This document shows, piece after piece, positions 1 to 11,929 of a stretch of 64,000 nt of DNA. Each line of letters begins with the position of its first letter. Position 1 is the first letter of the stretch. The notes under the pieces are model-generated. The model made no database searches and was not told the origin of the DNA. It saw only the letters and a list, made by a program, of their open reading frames with translations. The stretch comes from Leptasterias polaris (taxonomy: Eukaryota > Echinodermata > Asteroidea > Forcipulatida > Asteriidae): positions 3,901,501-3,965,500 of the forward strand of contig JAZGTN010000085.1 in NCBI GenBank assembly GCA_037783415.1, read 5' to 3'. The position numbers were made by a program, and so were the translations under genes.

Positions 1-630
1 CTCATCAAGGGAATTTCCCTCGCTATTTCGCTCCCACGGCTACACGCCCTTCCTTCACCCCCTTACTATAAAGTTTACTAAGTTAGGAGCAAGCACATCC
101 GCGGGATCGAGGTGACAAATACTATTGAATGGCAGCGCTGTGAGAAGCATGACGTCATAATTATTCACGCCAATCTAGTGAATTTCAGCCAATCGGAAAG
201 TGGCCAGTCAGAAATCGGCCAATCAGCCTGTGCATCACGTTCGGCGATACCACGAAAAAAAAACCAACCATGGCTAGATGGGAAGACGTACACAATGGGA
301 CCGGTTTCCTTCGATATATATTTCTAAAGCCCCAATTCATTCAACTGAGTCTGATTTTGCGGCATTTACATTAAAAAAACCTGGCGTTTACAAATATTCA
401 GGCCTGGTCGCCGTCCAAATTATTGAATGGACTACAAAAATTGGAACCCTTTGAACAGAAAAAGCGTGATTAAGCTTTCTTTAAAACCATATCGTCTATT
501 TTATATAATATCGCGAATATCGCGATATTTCAATATTTTTAAAAACCATCATCGACATTGTCGATATTGTTTCAATATCGTTTCAATATCGTATAGCGAC
601 GATAATATCGTCATATCGTCCACCCTTAGT
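1..630 (+). mobile_element. Partial copy of a long-TIR DNA transposon
   Basis: This stretch is similar over most of its length to the interior of the TIR-bounded element at 42301-43516. Shared landmarks in the same order are an AAAGGGAATTTCCCT-type start, the ACTATAAAGTTTAC block, TGACGTCATAATTATTC, several CAATCGG/CAATCAG boxes, CCATGGCTAGA and an AT-rich tract with CGCGATAT palindromes. The window begins inside the element and its TIRs are not visible. Short open frames here look incidental. The family assignment rests on the in-window paralogue only. Confidence 0.6.
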
Positions 631-639
631 CAACAGGTG

Positions 640-790
640 AAATACTACTTCAGTATCCTAGGGGTAGGATGCTGCCCTCTTTTGGTGATCACACCTTTGT
701 TTCAGGTGCTCCAAAGTTGTGGAATGCACTGCTTCCTTATTTGCTTGGGTCTTTCAAGGCTAAATTAAAGACTCAAACTTGTTAAACCCT
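640..790 (+). mobile_element. LINE reverse-transcriptase C-terminal fragment
   Basis: One frame reads FGDHTFVSGAPKLWNALP and then SFKAKLKT. This is the typical end of the ORF2 protein of Jockey/CR1-type non-LTR retrotransposons, where a segment with APKLWN and LP precedes a helix and a lysine-rich tail. The LINE at 41598-42195 carries the matching FSVAAPKLWNAQP segment. Nothing of the rest of the enzyme is present, so this is a decayed relic. Confidence 0.6.
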
Positions 791-831
791 TTAGAGACCA
801 TAGGGGCCACAAGCGGCTTGTACCAAAGCAC

Positions 832-1340
832 CCATAGCGGCAGCAAAGTTTAACCTACTTCTAAGAGGTCAAAGTAAAGGTCGTGGCCACATATGAAATT
901 TTCCGATGTAGTATGTTGACATAGTTTCCCAATTTCTAAGGAAGAAACTAACTTTTCTCTTTCATTTTATTTATTTTGACATTTTTACTGACAAAATTTC
1001 AATAAAGGAACTAACAATATTAGCAATGTCTGGGCGTTTTGTGATGATATACAGAAATGAATGGTCTCTAAAGGGTTAAGGAGGCATACTGTAGTCTGTA
1101 ATTACAAACTAACATTGTTTTGTTCCCCCTTATATAGGGGTGCTCAGGGTGTCCGCTTTCCAAAATGTTTGTCTGCATCTATATAGTGTAGTTGGTACAT
1201 TTTGGATTTTTAGAGGCTGAATTGTACACATGTATGTATTTTGATGTAATTTTTATTGTTTGTATTTTGATGTAATTTTGTATTGAATTGTCATTGTAAT
1301 TTGCACCTTCGAACATCCTCAAAGTTTACATGTATATAAT
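832..1340. other. No gene seen
   Basis: AT-rich sequence with poly(A)-signal-like words and ATGTAATTTT repeats. I see no exon with conserved coding content and no clear repeat boundary. Confidence 0.4.
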
Positions 1341-1342
1341 AC

Positions 1343-1695
1343 ATGTACATGTACATTGTGATTTATCTCAAAGCGCTTATTATTCTTATTTTTGGAATTA
1401 TGAGACCAATTTATGCACTAGCACCAAGGGGTTTACAAGGTGCTGGGGCGCATTCAGCAGCCACTGCCAGAAATACCGGTGACCGGGGCAAACCCTTTCT
1501 CTTACCAACAAGTGGAACTGGGTTCCCTTACGTGCATTACACAACACACAGAACCTACCGCTTTACGTCCCATCCGAAGGACGAAGCAATAATGGTTACA
1601 TGTAAGTGCCTCGATTAAGAACACAAGTGTCAAGACCGGGACTCGAACCCACACTCTACTAAGCAAAAACACTAGAGATTGATTCAAGTGCGCTT
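1343..1695 (-). mobile_element. tRNA-derived SINE, family B
   Basis: On the minus strand it runs from a tRNA-like head containing a box-B-like GGTTCGAGTCCCGGTC into a body with TTGCTTCGTCCTTCGGATGG, then GTTGTGTAATGCAC and CACCTTGTAAACC. The same blocks in the same order occur at 46690-47042 (+), 44325-44590 (+) and 47093-47311 (-). Box B of an RNA polymerase III promoter is visible but box A is degraded. The short ORFs across it are artefacts. Confidence 0.7.
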
Positions 1696-2175
1696 TGACA
1701 AAAGTATGTGTTTGGAAAAACACTAAACTGTAGGACTTGTCTGGTTTAGGAGTTACTTGCAAGGTGTTAAATTTACTGGACTCTGACCAGTGGACCAATG
1801 AGTGTTTCGTAACCTGGTGTATTTTTAGTGTTTTTCTCATGCATGATGTATGCTATAAATAATATGTTCTGAGTCTCGCAGAAAAACACTTTGTACATTG
1901 TAGGCATTTCTTTGGGGTAAAAAGTAAGCTTAACAAAAATTTACTTTACATGTATTTAAGGGAGGTCCCTCCCATTTAGTTGAAGAGAAATGACAACCAC
2001 ATAGGGGAAAATTACCTGATCTGTGTATTGACAGACACAAAGGCTGATTGAGACACTCATAATTATAACCCCAACTAGAAGTGAGGCATACATGTATTCT
2101 CTCTGAACTATTTTATAAAAATAAAATAAAACACTTTGTTTAATTGGTAATTGATTTCCTGTTTTTCACTAACAG

Positions 2176-5100
2176 AGACACAACAGAACAAACAGACAAA
2201 GGCGGAAACTGTGCAACAAGACAACATCCAGCCCAAGGCAGTCCCAGCGACACCAGCTTTAACAGCTGCCAGCACCACACCGGAACAAGAGGAGAGTGAT
2301 GAGGATATGGCAGATGGCTTCGAGCAGGATGACGGCAGTGAGAAGGAGAACACTGCAAACAACAGCGACGAGCAAACACCAAAGACCTCCTGTGACCTGT
2401 GTCATGAAGTGCTTGGCTCTCCCGTTATGCTCGATTTCCATAAGCTGCGGTTCTGCGAAGTCATGAAGAAAACTCGCGTTCGCAGCCGCGTAAAAAAATG
2501 CCCATCTTGTGGTGATAACTTCAAGCAGCAGGAGCGGCTGTATAACCATCTTGTGGATGTACATGGCACGGATGTATCCGAGGCAATGAAGATCCTTACC
2601 GAACTGGAGACTATTGAACCAGATCCGTTGATTAAACCAGTTCCGTTGATTAAACCAGTTCCGTTGATTAAACCAGTTCCGACGCCTGAAAAACCGGGCT
2701 CATCTAAAGCAGTTGGCATGGAGTCGTCCCCCAAGGTAATGAATTGTGAAATTTGCGAGGAGTTTTTCCAAAACCGTATCCAGCTCCGCACTCATCTGAT
2801 AGAAGAGCATGATTTCTCGCGACAGAAAGCTGTGAGTAGCGTCTGTGAAGCAGTTAAATTGGCGCAGCTTCAGCATCAAGAAGAGCCCGTTTCTAAGAAG
2901 GCGGATCCCAGTGGACAGTTTCACTGCGTTAAATGCGACTCTACATTCGATGAAGGTCAGAAGCTTGTACAACATATGGTGTCGTCACACGACATGCCTT
3001 TAAGTAAATCAGAAAAGATGGCCAACAAACAGCAACTCGAGCTCGATAGTTCCAAATTTGTCTGTGATCTCTGCCCGAGTAAGTTCAGCGTGCGGGGAAG
3101 ACTATCGAAGCACTTGGTTGAAGGTCATGGGCTCCTTATTAAGGTAGTCAGGAGCAAAATAGAAACAATGTACCCCCGTAAGAGTGATGCGATGTTTGCT
3201 TGTGACCTCTGTCCAACGACATGCTGTAAGCGCTATGTGCTGTCACGCCACCTGACCGCAAAACATGGCCTGTCAAAAAAACAAGTTTGGAAGAAAACCA
3301 ATAAACTGTACCCATTAGGGGATACTAAAGCGACAAGTGTTTCAACAAGAAGCAAGGTACATTCAACGCGAAAAGGTAAAGCTCAGGATAACAATTCACG
3401 TAGATCTCCAAGAAGCTCGCTGGAAAGAGGAGCAGAGTCTAACAAGCCTGAACGTACTTCAAGAAGGTTGGCCATGAAAGAAAAAGATAAAAACAAGGAT
3501 GAGGAGGTGGGTGAAAAGGGTCATAATGAGGCAACAGAGCATGAGTCAGCTGAAGATAAAACCATTAAGCATGACAAAAAAGAGATAAATGGGAAGGAAG
3601 CCAAAACAGCTGATCATGATGAGCTAGAAAGTGATAACGATGACGAAGATAAGGCAGATGAGGAGGACATAGATGACAGTGAGGATGATGACGAATATGT
3701 GCCATCTGAGGTAGAATTTGACACGGAAAGTTTGGATGGTACTCAAAAGACTGCAGAGCAACCGCCAAGGAAAAGAGGAAGACCGAGGAAGAGTCTTAAC
3801 GGTGACGGCGATACACCATCAAGGCCAGATGATAAAGAGGACCAACCAGCTGAAGAGACCGCTAAGGAGTCTCCCAGGAAAAGAGGGAGGCCACGGAAGA
3901 CTCCAAACCCAGAGCAAGATCCCCAAAAAGTGAAACAAAAGATCCCCAAGAAAAGGGGAAGACCCTGTTGGAAACCTGATCCGGATGGCAACTTCAAATG
4001 CCCAAAGTGCGATAAAACATTTCAGAGCTTGTATTATGCAAAATCCCACATGAACTCAATACACAGAGAGCAGCCGGCTTTCAATTGTAGCACCTGCAAG
4101 AAAGCTTTTCATTTCAGAAACACGTTCATGCGACATCTGAACTGCCACAAGAATGAGGAAATGGGGATAAAGTTCACCTGTGAGTTGTGTGGCAAGGTGT
4201 TCTTTGATAAGTATAATCTCGGGACACACATCAAGACCCATAATGCAGAGAAACCGTTCAAGTGCGAGTTCTGCGGCAGGGGTTTCTTCCACCAGTCACT
4301 CCTGGTCCGTCATCGCAACTTACACACAAAGGATGTCGAGTACAAGTGTAATGTCTGTGATAAAGTGTTTTATCGTAAGGGAGGCTTGACGTATCACATG
4401 CTGTCAAACCATGAGGAGAAAAAGAACTTTGTTTGCAAGGTCTGTGGGCAAGCCTTCGCCACGAAAAGTTCCCTGACTGCACATGCGCCTACGCACAACA
4501 ACAGTCGCCCATTTCAATGTGACATCTGTGGAACGAGAGTGAAGACAAAAGGCAACTTGAAGGAGCACATGACGTGCGTCCACACTGACAAGAGGGATTT
4601 CAAGTGCGACATCTGCCACAAGACATTCAACCGCAGTCACCGCTTGACTCTACACCTCATGATGCACCGGGATGAGCGACCGCACAAATGTAACCTCTGC
4701 GATAAAGCCTTCCGCACCAGGACCAACCTTAGGGTCCATATCAAATGGCACCAGGATCAGCGGGACTACCAGTGTGAGCAGTGCGGCAAAACCTTCCTGA
4801 TATCTGGCAACCTTGATCGCCACATGCAAACACACAAGAACGGGAAAGTTCCCCGGAAACGATCAGTCAAAAAAGCGCCATCATCGGAAGACACGGAAGA
4901 CATCAAGATGGACTTGCAGAATTCTGCCACTGCTCAGCTCCCACTGGTAACGGATGTTGTTCAAACAGAGGAAACTCAGTATCAGACTGTCCAGAATTTA
5001 GTGGCAGGCGGGGGATTTGAGTCCGATCTCCCAACTCTTGCTTCCATAGCTCAACACCTGTCAACCATGAACATCCCGGTTTTCCAAGTTCCCAATCCCA

Positions 5101-5321
5101 ACATTCAAGGTACCATCCCAGTGACAATCAGTGGTCCGATACCGGTGACAATCCAGACAAATGATAGCACGTGTACTCCTTTACCAGGGTCAGTGATGTC
5201 CGCCGGGGCTTCAATGGCCATTGCTGCATTCGGTCAAGTACCAAGTCATCAACAGCTACAGAACACTCCTGTCACTCAGTCAGTACAAGGTGAATATGAC
5301 ATGGAGTTGACAATTAATTAG
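2176..5321 (+). CDS. Multi-C2H2 zinc-finger protein with three AT-hooks, last exon
   Basis: This is the terminal exon of a nuclear DNA-binding protein, about 1047 residues, ending in TAA. The exon begins after a TTTTTCACTAACAG acceptor; the first two bases finish a codon begun in an upstream exon I cannot find, so the true start is missing. Six N-terminal zinc-finger-like units lie at about 2389-3267 (the first, with HKLRFC, is C2HC-like). A Lys/Glu-rich, strongly acidic linker follows. Three AT-hooks with RGRP cores sit at about 3764-3970 (RKRGRPRK twice, KKRGRPCW once). Ten fingers in tandem fill 3999-4835, joined by linkers, some close to TGEKP (for example NAEKP and DERPHK). The C-terminal 160 residues are finger-free and Gln/Thr/Val-rich. 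Three perfect 18-bp repeats at 2625-2678 encode PLIKPV. The role is probably transcriptional or chromatin regulation; no orthologue is assigned. Confidence 0.9.
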
Positions 5322-5745
5322 TACTGAAATTGATGTTAAAACGTCAAACTAAAAAACACCTCGAACGTGTAGGGTCGTTATTTGTATATATACTTTCATA
5401 ATGATTGGAACCCGTGTCTGCTAATTTTACGAGCGGTCAATCCCAATTAGGAGATTTGGGGGTTTATTGGGAGACCTAAGTTTCCCAGTTTGGAGACCTG
5501 GGGTTATTTGCGAGTTAGATTTATAGGATGGTACAATAACCTGCTTTTATAGTCTCAGGTTACCTGGTTACCGCTTAAATTTGAATTCCTCAGACTATGG
5601 AGACATCGGCTATGTCTAATGGTAATAAGGGAAGGCTCTTGAATAGCAGCCTCCAGATGAGCAAAGCCTGGCACAATTGTGCCGTACACATTCATTCAAA
5701 ATGTGTACGGGAGTTTGTCCTCTGAGGGGGAATTTTCAAAATGCA
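5322..5745 (+). other. Probable 3' UTR of the zinc-finger gene
   Basis: Non-coding sequence directly after the stop codon, before the first dispersed repeat. No AATAAA is seen close by. The first clear candidate signal is at 6684-6689, which would place a repeat inside the UTR. Confidence 0.35.
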
Positions 5746-5749
5746 AAAA

Positions 5750-6055
5750 CTAGTTAGTGGCCTGTCGTTTCGACCCTAGCAGAGTCTTTCTCGAAGGCTA
5801 AATGACAACACAACACACATAAACATGTAATACAAGTGTAACAAGAGCAGTCAAGTGGAAACACATGAATAGAGAGAGAGAGAGAAGCAGAAAGCATTCA
5901 GAAAAAGCAGGGGGTAAACAGGGATTATGGAGACAAGGGGGGGGGGATTTATGGAGGGAAGGGGCTGGTGGGTGGCTTGACCACAAGAAGTTGGAAACAC
6001 AAAGGACAAAATGGAAGGTTACATGTAGAAGAGGGAGAAAATTTCAAATTTAAGC
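5750..6055 (-). repeat. Dispersed repeat R1 with GTCGAAACG motif
   Basis: It contains TTTCGACCCTAGCAGAGTC followed by TTCTCGAAGGCTAAATGACA, a GA-rich/poly(G) segment, and ACCACAAGAAGTTGGAAACA. The reverse complement of the whole block recurs at about 48690-49030, and the motif end recurs at 20370-20560. It is a mobile or segmental repeat of at least 300 bp. I recognise the GTCGAAACGT style from invertebrate repeats but cannot assign a class. Confidence 0.6.
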
Positions 6056-6059
6056 AGTA

Positions 6060-7530
6060 ACTTGTGACTAAGCAAGTCATTGTACCAGAAATTATTCAAA
6101 TCTAACTCGCAAATCGCTTATTAGAATACCCAGAGTTCCAAATTGGGAGATCTAGAATTCCCGATTTGGAGACCCTTATGAGATGCCTGCTTCCTCATTA
6201 AATGGGGGAGCATGTGTAAGGTCAGTCAAGTTCGGGAGCATCTCAAAAGTTGGGCATGTTCTAAGCGCAAAAGAACGTTCCCTTGGGCATACGCCTACAA
6301 TACAATCCATTGGACCGCAATGGTGCGTCGCGCGCTAGACTGCATCATTGTGCCGAAGTAGGGGAGCAATCCTACTTGAGTGAATAGGCACATTAGTATT
6401 TTTAACATTGAAACAATGGAACATTCCCACGGTCCAATGGAACGGTCCATGTGCACGTACTGGAAGACTTATCTGATCCGATGGAGGACTTTTGGGACAC
6501 TTACCAGGTAAATCCATTGTTCTCGGTATTGTGCACGTATGCTCAGGACTACTAAAAGAATGAAATTTACCTCGTGAATCTGCTGCCACCTATCGTTCCA
6601 AAGTTTCCCATTAGACCGTTCTTACCAATCCGACTTTTTAGACACTCCCTTACTTACCAGTAATCCCCTACGCTAAAATATTCAATAAAAAATGCATAAA
6701 AGTAGGAACAATTTCTAAATGCAATAATGTGTGCATTAAAGTTTCACCTTGGGTACAATTTATATTTGGCAACAATTGCATGTAGTATTTTATTGTTGTA
6801 AACATCAAAACTATGATTTTTTTTTTTGTACAGCCCTTGGTTTTCTTTCCTTATAAACTGACGTTCTTGATTTTGATTTGTTTAAAAGATGTGTATATAT
6901 ATACAGTTTCACTTTTGGAAATTTGGTTTCTCTGTGAGAGGTTTACTGAACAGTATATTAATTTTTCATTTTGTAATTAATGCAAATTTATTTGAGTCTA
7001 GAGATGATGACAGTGTATCTATTAGATGTGATGCTGACTTAAACCACAACTTTTGTTAAAAAAGTTATTTTTTTTAAAAACCCAATAGACCCATCCTGCA
7101 TTATGACGTCACAAACAGCGCCCTCACTGAGGTATTAAAGGAAGACCTATTATTGGTCGACAGTTGTGTGTGGTTCTTACACACTTTCACAATTCTATTG
7201 TTTGACTTCGGCGACCTATGCAAGAGATCTAGTATTAATTTACTAGTTCATTTTTTTTTTCACAGGAGCTTTATCAAATTCCTTGCATGATTGGTCGGGG
7301 ATTGGCTGCGTAGAAAAGTAAGAAGGCTTGACACGGCTCAAACCCAAAAAGGCATTTACAGGTTGCATGTGTCAGGAATTAGACACAACTTTAAACTCGA
7401 CGGAGTTGTTATGCATTATATTTGTTCAAACAGTTCACCCTATCTTCCACCATCCATTGGAATAAGTTTTATATTAAGAAGTCCTAAGTCTTTTACCTGT
7501 ATTATTTGTATTGGAAAAATGTAAATATTA
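6060..7530. other. Intergenic, no gene seen
   Basis: It holds AT-rich sequence, a possible AATAAA at 6684-6689 and a diffuse similarity between about 6490-6560 and 37680-37745 (the ACTTACCAG word followed by an alternating match). No coding exon is recognisable. Confidence 0.35.
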
Positions 7531-8930
7531 ATTAGCTGTTCCGACCTACTGTCGGAACAGGTATTGTTTTCGTCGAGATTTTTATTATTTTTCTTATACT
7601 TGTTTCCGCCTAAATCCCATAGGATTTGTACACATTTTTGGTTTAAGCCTAATATCCTAAAGCGTAAATATGAAAGAGTTGGATCAAATTGAAGCTTAGT
7701 ATATAAACTTAACATTTTATGTAAAAAATGTTAAAATTCTTAATTAATTGGCCCCTTTACAGCGAGGTGAATATTTAATTAGCCAACCTTGAAAGCAACA
7801 TCTCAAAAAGTATACCCCCGATCGTCAAACTTTTTTCAGTTTTAGACTTCTGGGATGCTGTAGATGTGCTTTCCGGCCTAACATTAACCTTACATCATCA
7901 TGACGTCATGTAGGCATGTTTTCTTTTTGTGTACAAAGTATAATATAAACGTTTAAGAAACGTTAGGTGGTAAATCCTGGCACCATGGCTACAACGCCGT
8001 ACTTTTTCGTATACTTCCAGTCACTTTCAAGTCATAGTTCGCACACTGTGAAGCATACTAACTTGTTCGGCCCACATTGAATTAATTTTCAGATGTCATA
8101 GATTAAAATTCTTAATAAATTAATCATGTGACAGCGGCGTGAATTATTAATTAGCCGATCTTGTGTCTATCATATCTCAAGAAGTATACATCCGATCCTC
8201 AAACTTTTTTCAGTTATGGACTTGTCTTGTATTGTAGATGTTAGTTCTGGTCTAACATTACCCGTTACGTCATCATGACGTCACTAGTGTGCTATAAATG
8301 TAGTATTTTGCTGGTCAAAAAAGCAATATTTTCCAAATAAATTAAATTTGAATAAGTTGAATATCATCGCGTTCTTTATCAAATTTGTACTAAAAACATT
8401 TTTTTTTACTGTGACGTCATCAGGTGTCAAATTACATTAATTCAAAGTTTATTACTCAAAAAATCATATCTCCTGAACCAAAAGTCATAAAATTGTAATG
8501 TTTGATTTGTATGGTAACTTTAAACAATTGCAAAATTTTCTTAACCAAGATGACCCCACTTTGACCTTTTCTTCCGGTCCAAACATTGAAAACATCATAT
8601 CTCCTGAACCACATGTCATAAAATCGTAATGTTTGTGTTGTATTGTAGCTTGCAACACTTGCGACGTTTTATTCAAAACGATGACCTTACTTTGACCTTT
8701 ATTTCCGGTCTAAACAGGAAGCTCAAAACTTGAGATAATCATATCTCCTGAACCACATGTCATAAAGTTGTAATGTCTGTGTTGTATTGTAGCATGCAAC
8801 AATTGCGACATTTTATTTAAAACGATCACCTAATTTTGACCTTTACTTCCGGCCTTAACAGGAAGCTCAAAAATTTAGATAATCATATCTCTTGTACCAC
8901 ATGTCATAAGGTTGTAATGTTTGTGATTTC
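7531..8930. repeat. Hairpin-headed array of degenerate repeats
   Basis: It opens with a perfect 10-bp-stem hairpin at 7536-7560 (CTGTTCCGAC, 5-base loop, GTCGGAACAG). Behind it come diverged repeats. Units containing TCATATCTC plus GAACC and GTCATAA recur at about 8464, 8593, 8741 and 8881 (spacing 129-148 bp), each followed by TTTGACCTTT and TTCCGG plus TAAACAGG or similar. Two related but more diverged units with CAAACTTTTTTCAGTT sit near 7820 and 8190, each ending in CATCATGACGTCA. Confidence 0.65.
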
Positions 8931-10680
8931 TTGTTTATTGTTTATTTATTTTTATGAATCAGAAAACCGGAACAGCTTCGTGTTTGTTCACAAACACCTA
9001 ATGGCTAGTTTTTTGTGAGGATACGTGAGAACAACTGCGTCACCATCTGTGAAATATTTACGCTGATTGCTATAATTAACTACACGATCTATTCAATTAA
9101 GAGTCAGGTTAACAGCTATGGACCACGTCAATTAACTGCATATATGTCAATCATAAGAAAACATAGGAAACTAACATTTGAAGAAACGCCTTCTTTTTAT
9201 TTTATCGAGTTTAACATTCTCAAGTTGGTTTAATATAACTATCGATTAGTAATTATAACCACAGGGTTAATTCAAAATATTTACAGTATAATTCTGTTTG
9301 AGATACAATTTACTATCGTTTCACTTTGGATGTTTCATGGCGATGTGCAAAGTTTATATCGATTGTGGTCGCAAGAGAGGAGCTCTGTGCAGAAACATTG
9401 TTTCTCAGTTGTTTGTAAATCCGGGATAATCTCAGCGAGAGTTCTTACTGGATGTGCCCTTTGTGAAATGAAAACGGCCTTGCCCTCTCTACAGATGAAA
9501 CTCCAGGCCTGCTATACTGCTAAGATGTGTATTGAGAGAAATGAGAAAATCAAGCCTCAAGGGACATAAAGAAGCCAAGGCTGAAGAAAATAAATTAATC
9601 ATATCAAAGCAATAACATATCCCAGTAAGCTACTTTGTCCAAACTCTGAAAATACGTACAGGCAATATGGGTAAAAAATGCAGCCTATTTAACTAATCCT
9701 GCATTCATATTGAAGCAATTTTGCCTCGTAAAAACTATGGGGGAATTTTTGAAGGGGCGCCAAGACCAGGGCAACTCATTTAATTTCACTTTGAGGCATA
9801 ACAATTCATATACTTGTAGCATTGTAAGACATTCTTTGCTATCGAAATCGGCATTCTAATTAATAGAGTAGGCACAACAAGATTTTTGCGATGAGCTACT
9901 GAGAATTTGAATGCTGTTTGGAGTGGATTATTAAATTGAATGGTTATCTTTTTAAACGCATGATGTAGAGACCAATTCCTTCCACATTAGATGAAATTGA
10001 ATGTCTGATTTGAGGATCTTTCAATTTCGCTTGAAATAGAATAACAGGATGTTTAAATTGGCTGTTTTGTTGGCCGGAAATGACCGTGAAAATGTACATC
10101 CTCTCTCAAAAAGATTGTTATTATATTTAAAAAATTAGGGGGGGGGGGCGGACAGGATGTTTCATGAGTCAAATTTTGTACCAGGGGCCAATTTCATAGA
10201 GCTGGTAAACAATATATGGTGCTTACTACAGCAGAAAAGTATGCGTTTTACAAATGATCAAGGCGTTTGGACAGTACATGTGCACGCCACAATGGATTTG
10301 CACTGTTGCATCACTCAATTGTTGACCAAATTCTCCAGAAGATTAGCATGCCTTTTCTTTGCTTCCAGTGGTAACCCAAAATGTCTGCTTACAGACGTGA
10401 TGACATGGACTCTGTTGGCATTTTGTTGGTTTTGGGGAGTTTTTTGTATAGTACATTGTATGTATTAATGATTTATTGTTGTGAACGAGTCACATACAAA
10501 TACAATCAATAAATTTGAATTAATGGTTCAGGAATCATTTAAAATCTCCACCATTAAGGTCGGATCATAGATTGGTTTTGAGTAGGATTTAAAACTTTGG
10601 ATGGTGTGAGTACATTCATGTGAGGTTTGAGGTGGCAGCATGTGTAAAATCTCTTTTTGAGTAGTGGTTCTGAGAAAAAC
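8931..10680. other. Intergenic, no gene seen
   Basis: Mostly AT-rich. A segment near 9450-9520 is an inverted relative of 27378-27440 (GAGTTTCATCT then GAGGGCAAG and CAAAGGGC). A GGGGCCAATTTCATAGAGCT word at 10182-10201 marks a fragment of the palindromic repeat family also seen at 58598 and 43850. There is an 11-base G run at 10138-10148. Confidence 0.35.
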
Positions 10681-10682
10681 TG

Positions 10683-11448
10683 GTGCACAGTGGGCCAGTT
10701 CAAAGTCATACTGCCAAAATAGGCAAAAATGGATTGTTTCAAAAATCAATACTACTGTTTATTTTATGTTCCCAATGGTCCAGAGATATGTTATATGAAA
10801 GAATTAATGAAAAAACACTTTAAAATACGGGTAATACCTTTCTTTAGTCACAAAAATAGAAAAAAATGCGACGAACCGCTACACTTACATGTACATGTAG
10901 CATGTATTTTAACTTGCTGTTCTGAGTAGTACATATAAGGTATCGCCATGAAAACCGTCTCGAAAGTTTACAGTCTATATTTTAAGAAAATTAAATTAAT
11001 AACCATTTTGATTTTAGTTTACTATTTGAAAAAGCCTAAAAATTTACATAAAATGACTTTAAAAATGCTTTTTTTTTTTTAAGGGGCAAAGAAAATATGT
11101 ATTTCCACCGATTCCCGCTTTCATTCTAACTTTTTCCAGAAGCCTGAACCCTCAGGAACAATTTAAAACCAAATTTGGCAAAATATAGACAACATTCGAG
11201 ACGGTTTTCATGGCGATATGTACTGCTCAGAACAGCAAGTTAAAATACTTGTTAAGTGTGGCAATTTTCGTTGCGTGTGACTAAATAAGGGTATAACCCA
11301 TATTTCTAAGTGATTTTTTTCATTACTTCTGTTATATAAAATACCTCTGGACCATTGGGAACATAAAATAAACAGGAGTATTGATTTTTGAAACAATCAG
11401 TTTTTGCCTATTTTGACACAGTTTGACCTTGAACTGGCCCACTGTGCG
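10683..11448. mobile_element. Long inverted repeat (fold-back element)
   Basis: The left arm at about 10683-10977 and the right arm at about 11187-11448 are inverted copies with moderate divergence. Matching landmarks are GCACAGTGGGCCAGTTCAA against its complement at the far right, TTTATTTTATGTTCCCAATGG with CCATTGGGAACATAAAATAA, and CATGAAAACCGTCTCGAA with TTCGAGACGGTTTTCATGG. About 210 bp of AT-rich sequence separates the arms. No transposase is visible. Confidence 0.75.
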
Positions 11449-11507
11449 GTGGTTTAACAACTCGATGTAGATCAGTATGCTCCGATTGTCTTCTTTCTCC
11501 TGAAGAT

Positions 11508-11923
11508 CAGGGCTCGAATTTGGGGATAAAATCCACAAGACTACAAGGCTTGTAGCTCAAAATCTTTACTGGACCAGACATTTTTTTACAAGACCAGATT
11601 CAAAATGTGAAAAAAAAAACTTGCTGCCACAGTTTAACATGCATTTGACTGCTTTTATATGAACCCGAACTGAGACAAGTAAGGGAAGAGTATACTTGAT
11701 TACTCCATGGAGGAAGAAATACATGTGTTTCTTCCTCCATGATTACTCATAGAATTGAAAGATAATTTATTAGACCCAAAGTCAACACTTGAACATAATG
11801 TGTTTCTGTTATTCAATTGAAAAACACAAGACCATCGGACTTGTTAGGTCTTGTTAGGTTTACTGGCCCAACACTAAAATTACTGGCCTCGGGCCTGTGG
11901 TCCAGTGTAAAATTCGAGCCCTG
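11508..11923. mobile_element. TIR element with CAGGGCTCGAATTT ends, 5-bp TSD
   Basis: The left end is CAGGGCTCGAATTT and the right end is its exact complement AAATTCGAGCCCTG. Both are flanked by AAGAT (11503-11507 and 11924-11928), a candidate 5-bp target-site duplication. A second copy at 20765-21399 has the same ends and CATTA/CATTC flanks. The interior is non-coding, so it is a non-autonomous DNA transposon of unknown superfamily. Confidence 0.75.
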
Positions 11924-11929
11924 AAGATG

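Noticed and set aside
2151..2175. Zinc-finger ORF start upstream of the acceptor
   Set aside because: The upstream frame is only intronic sequence opened by a TTG; the CACTAACAG acceptor sets the exon start at 2176.
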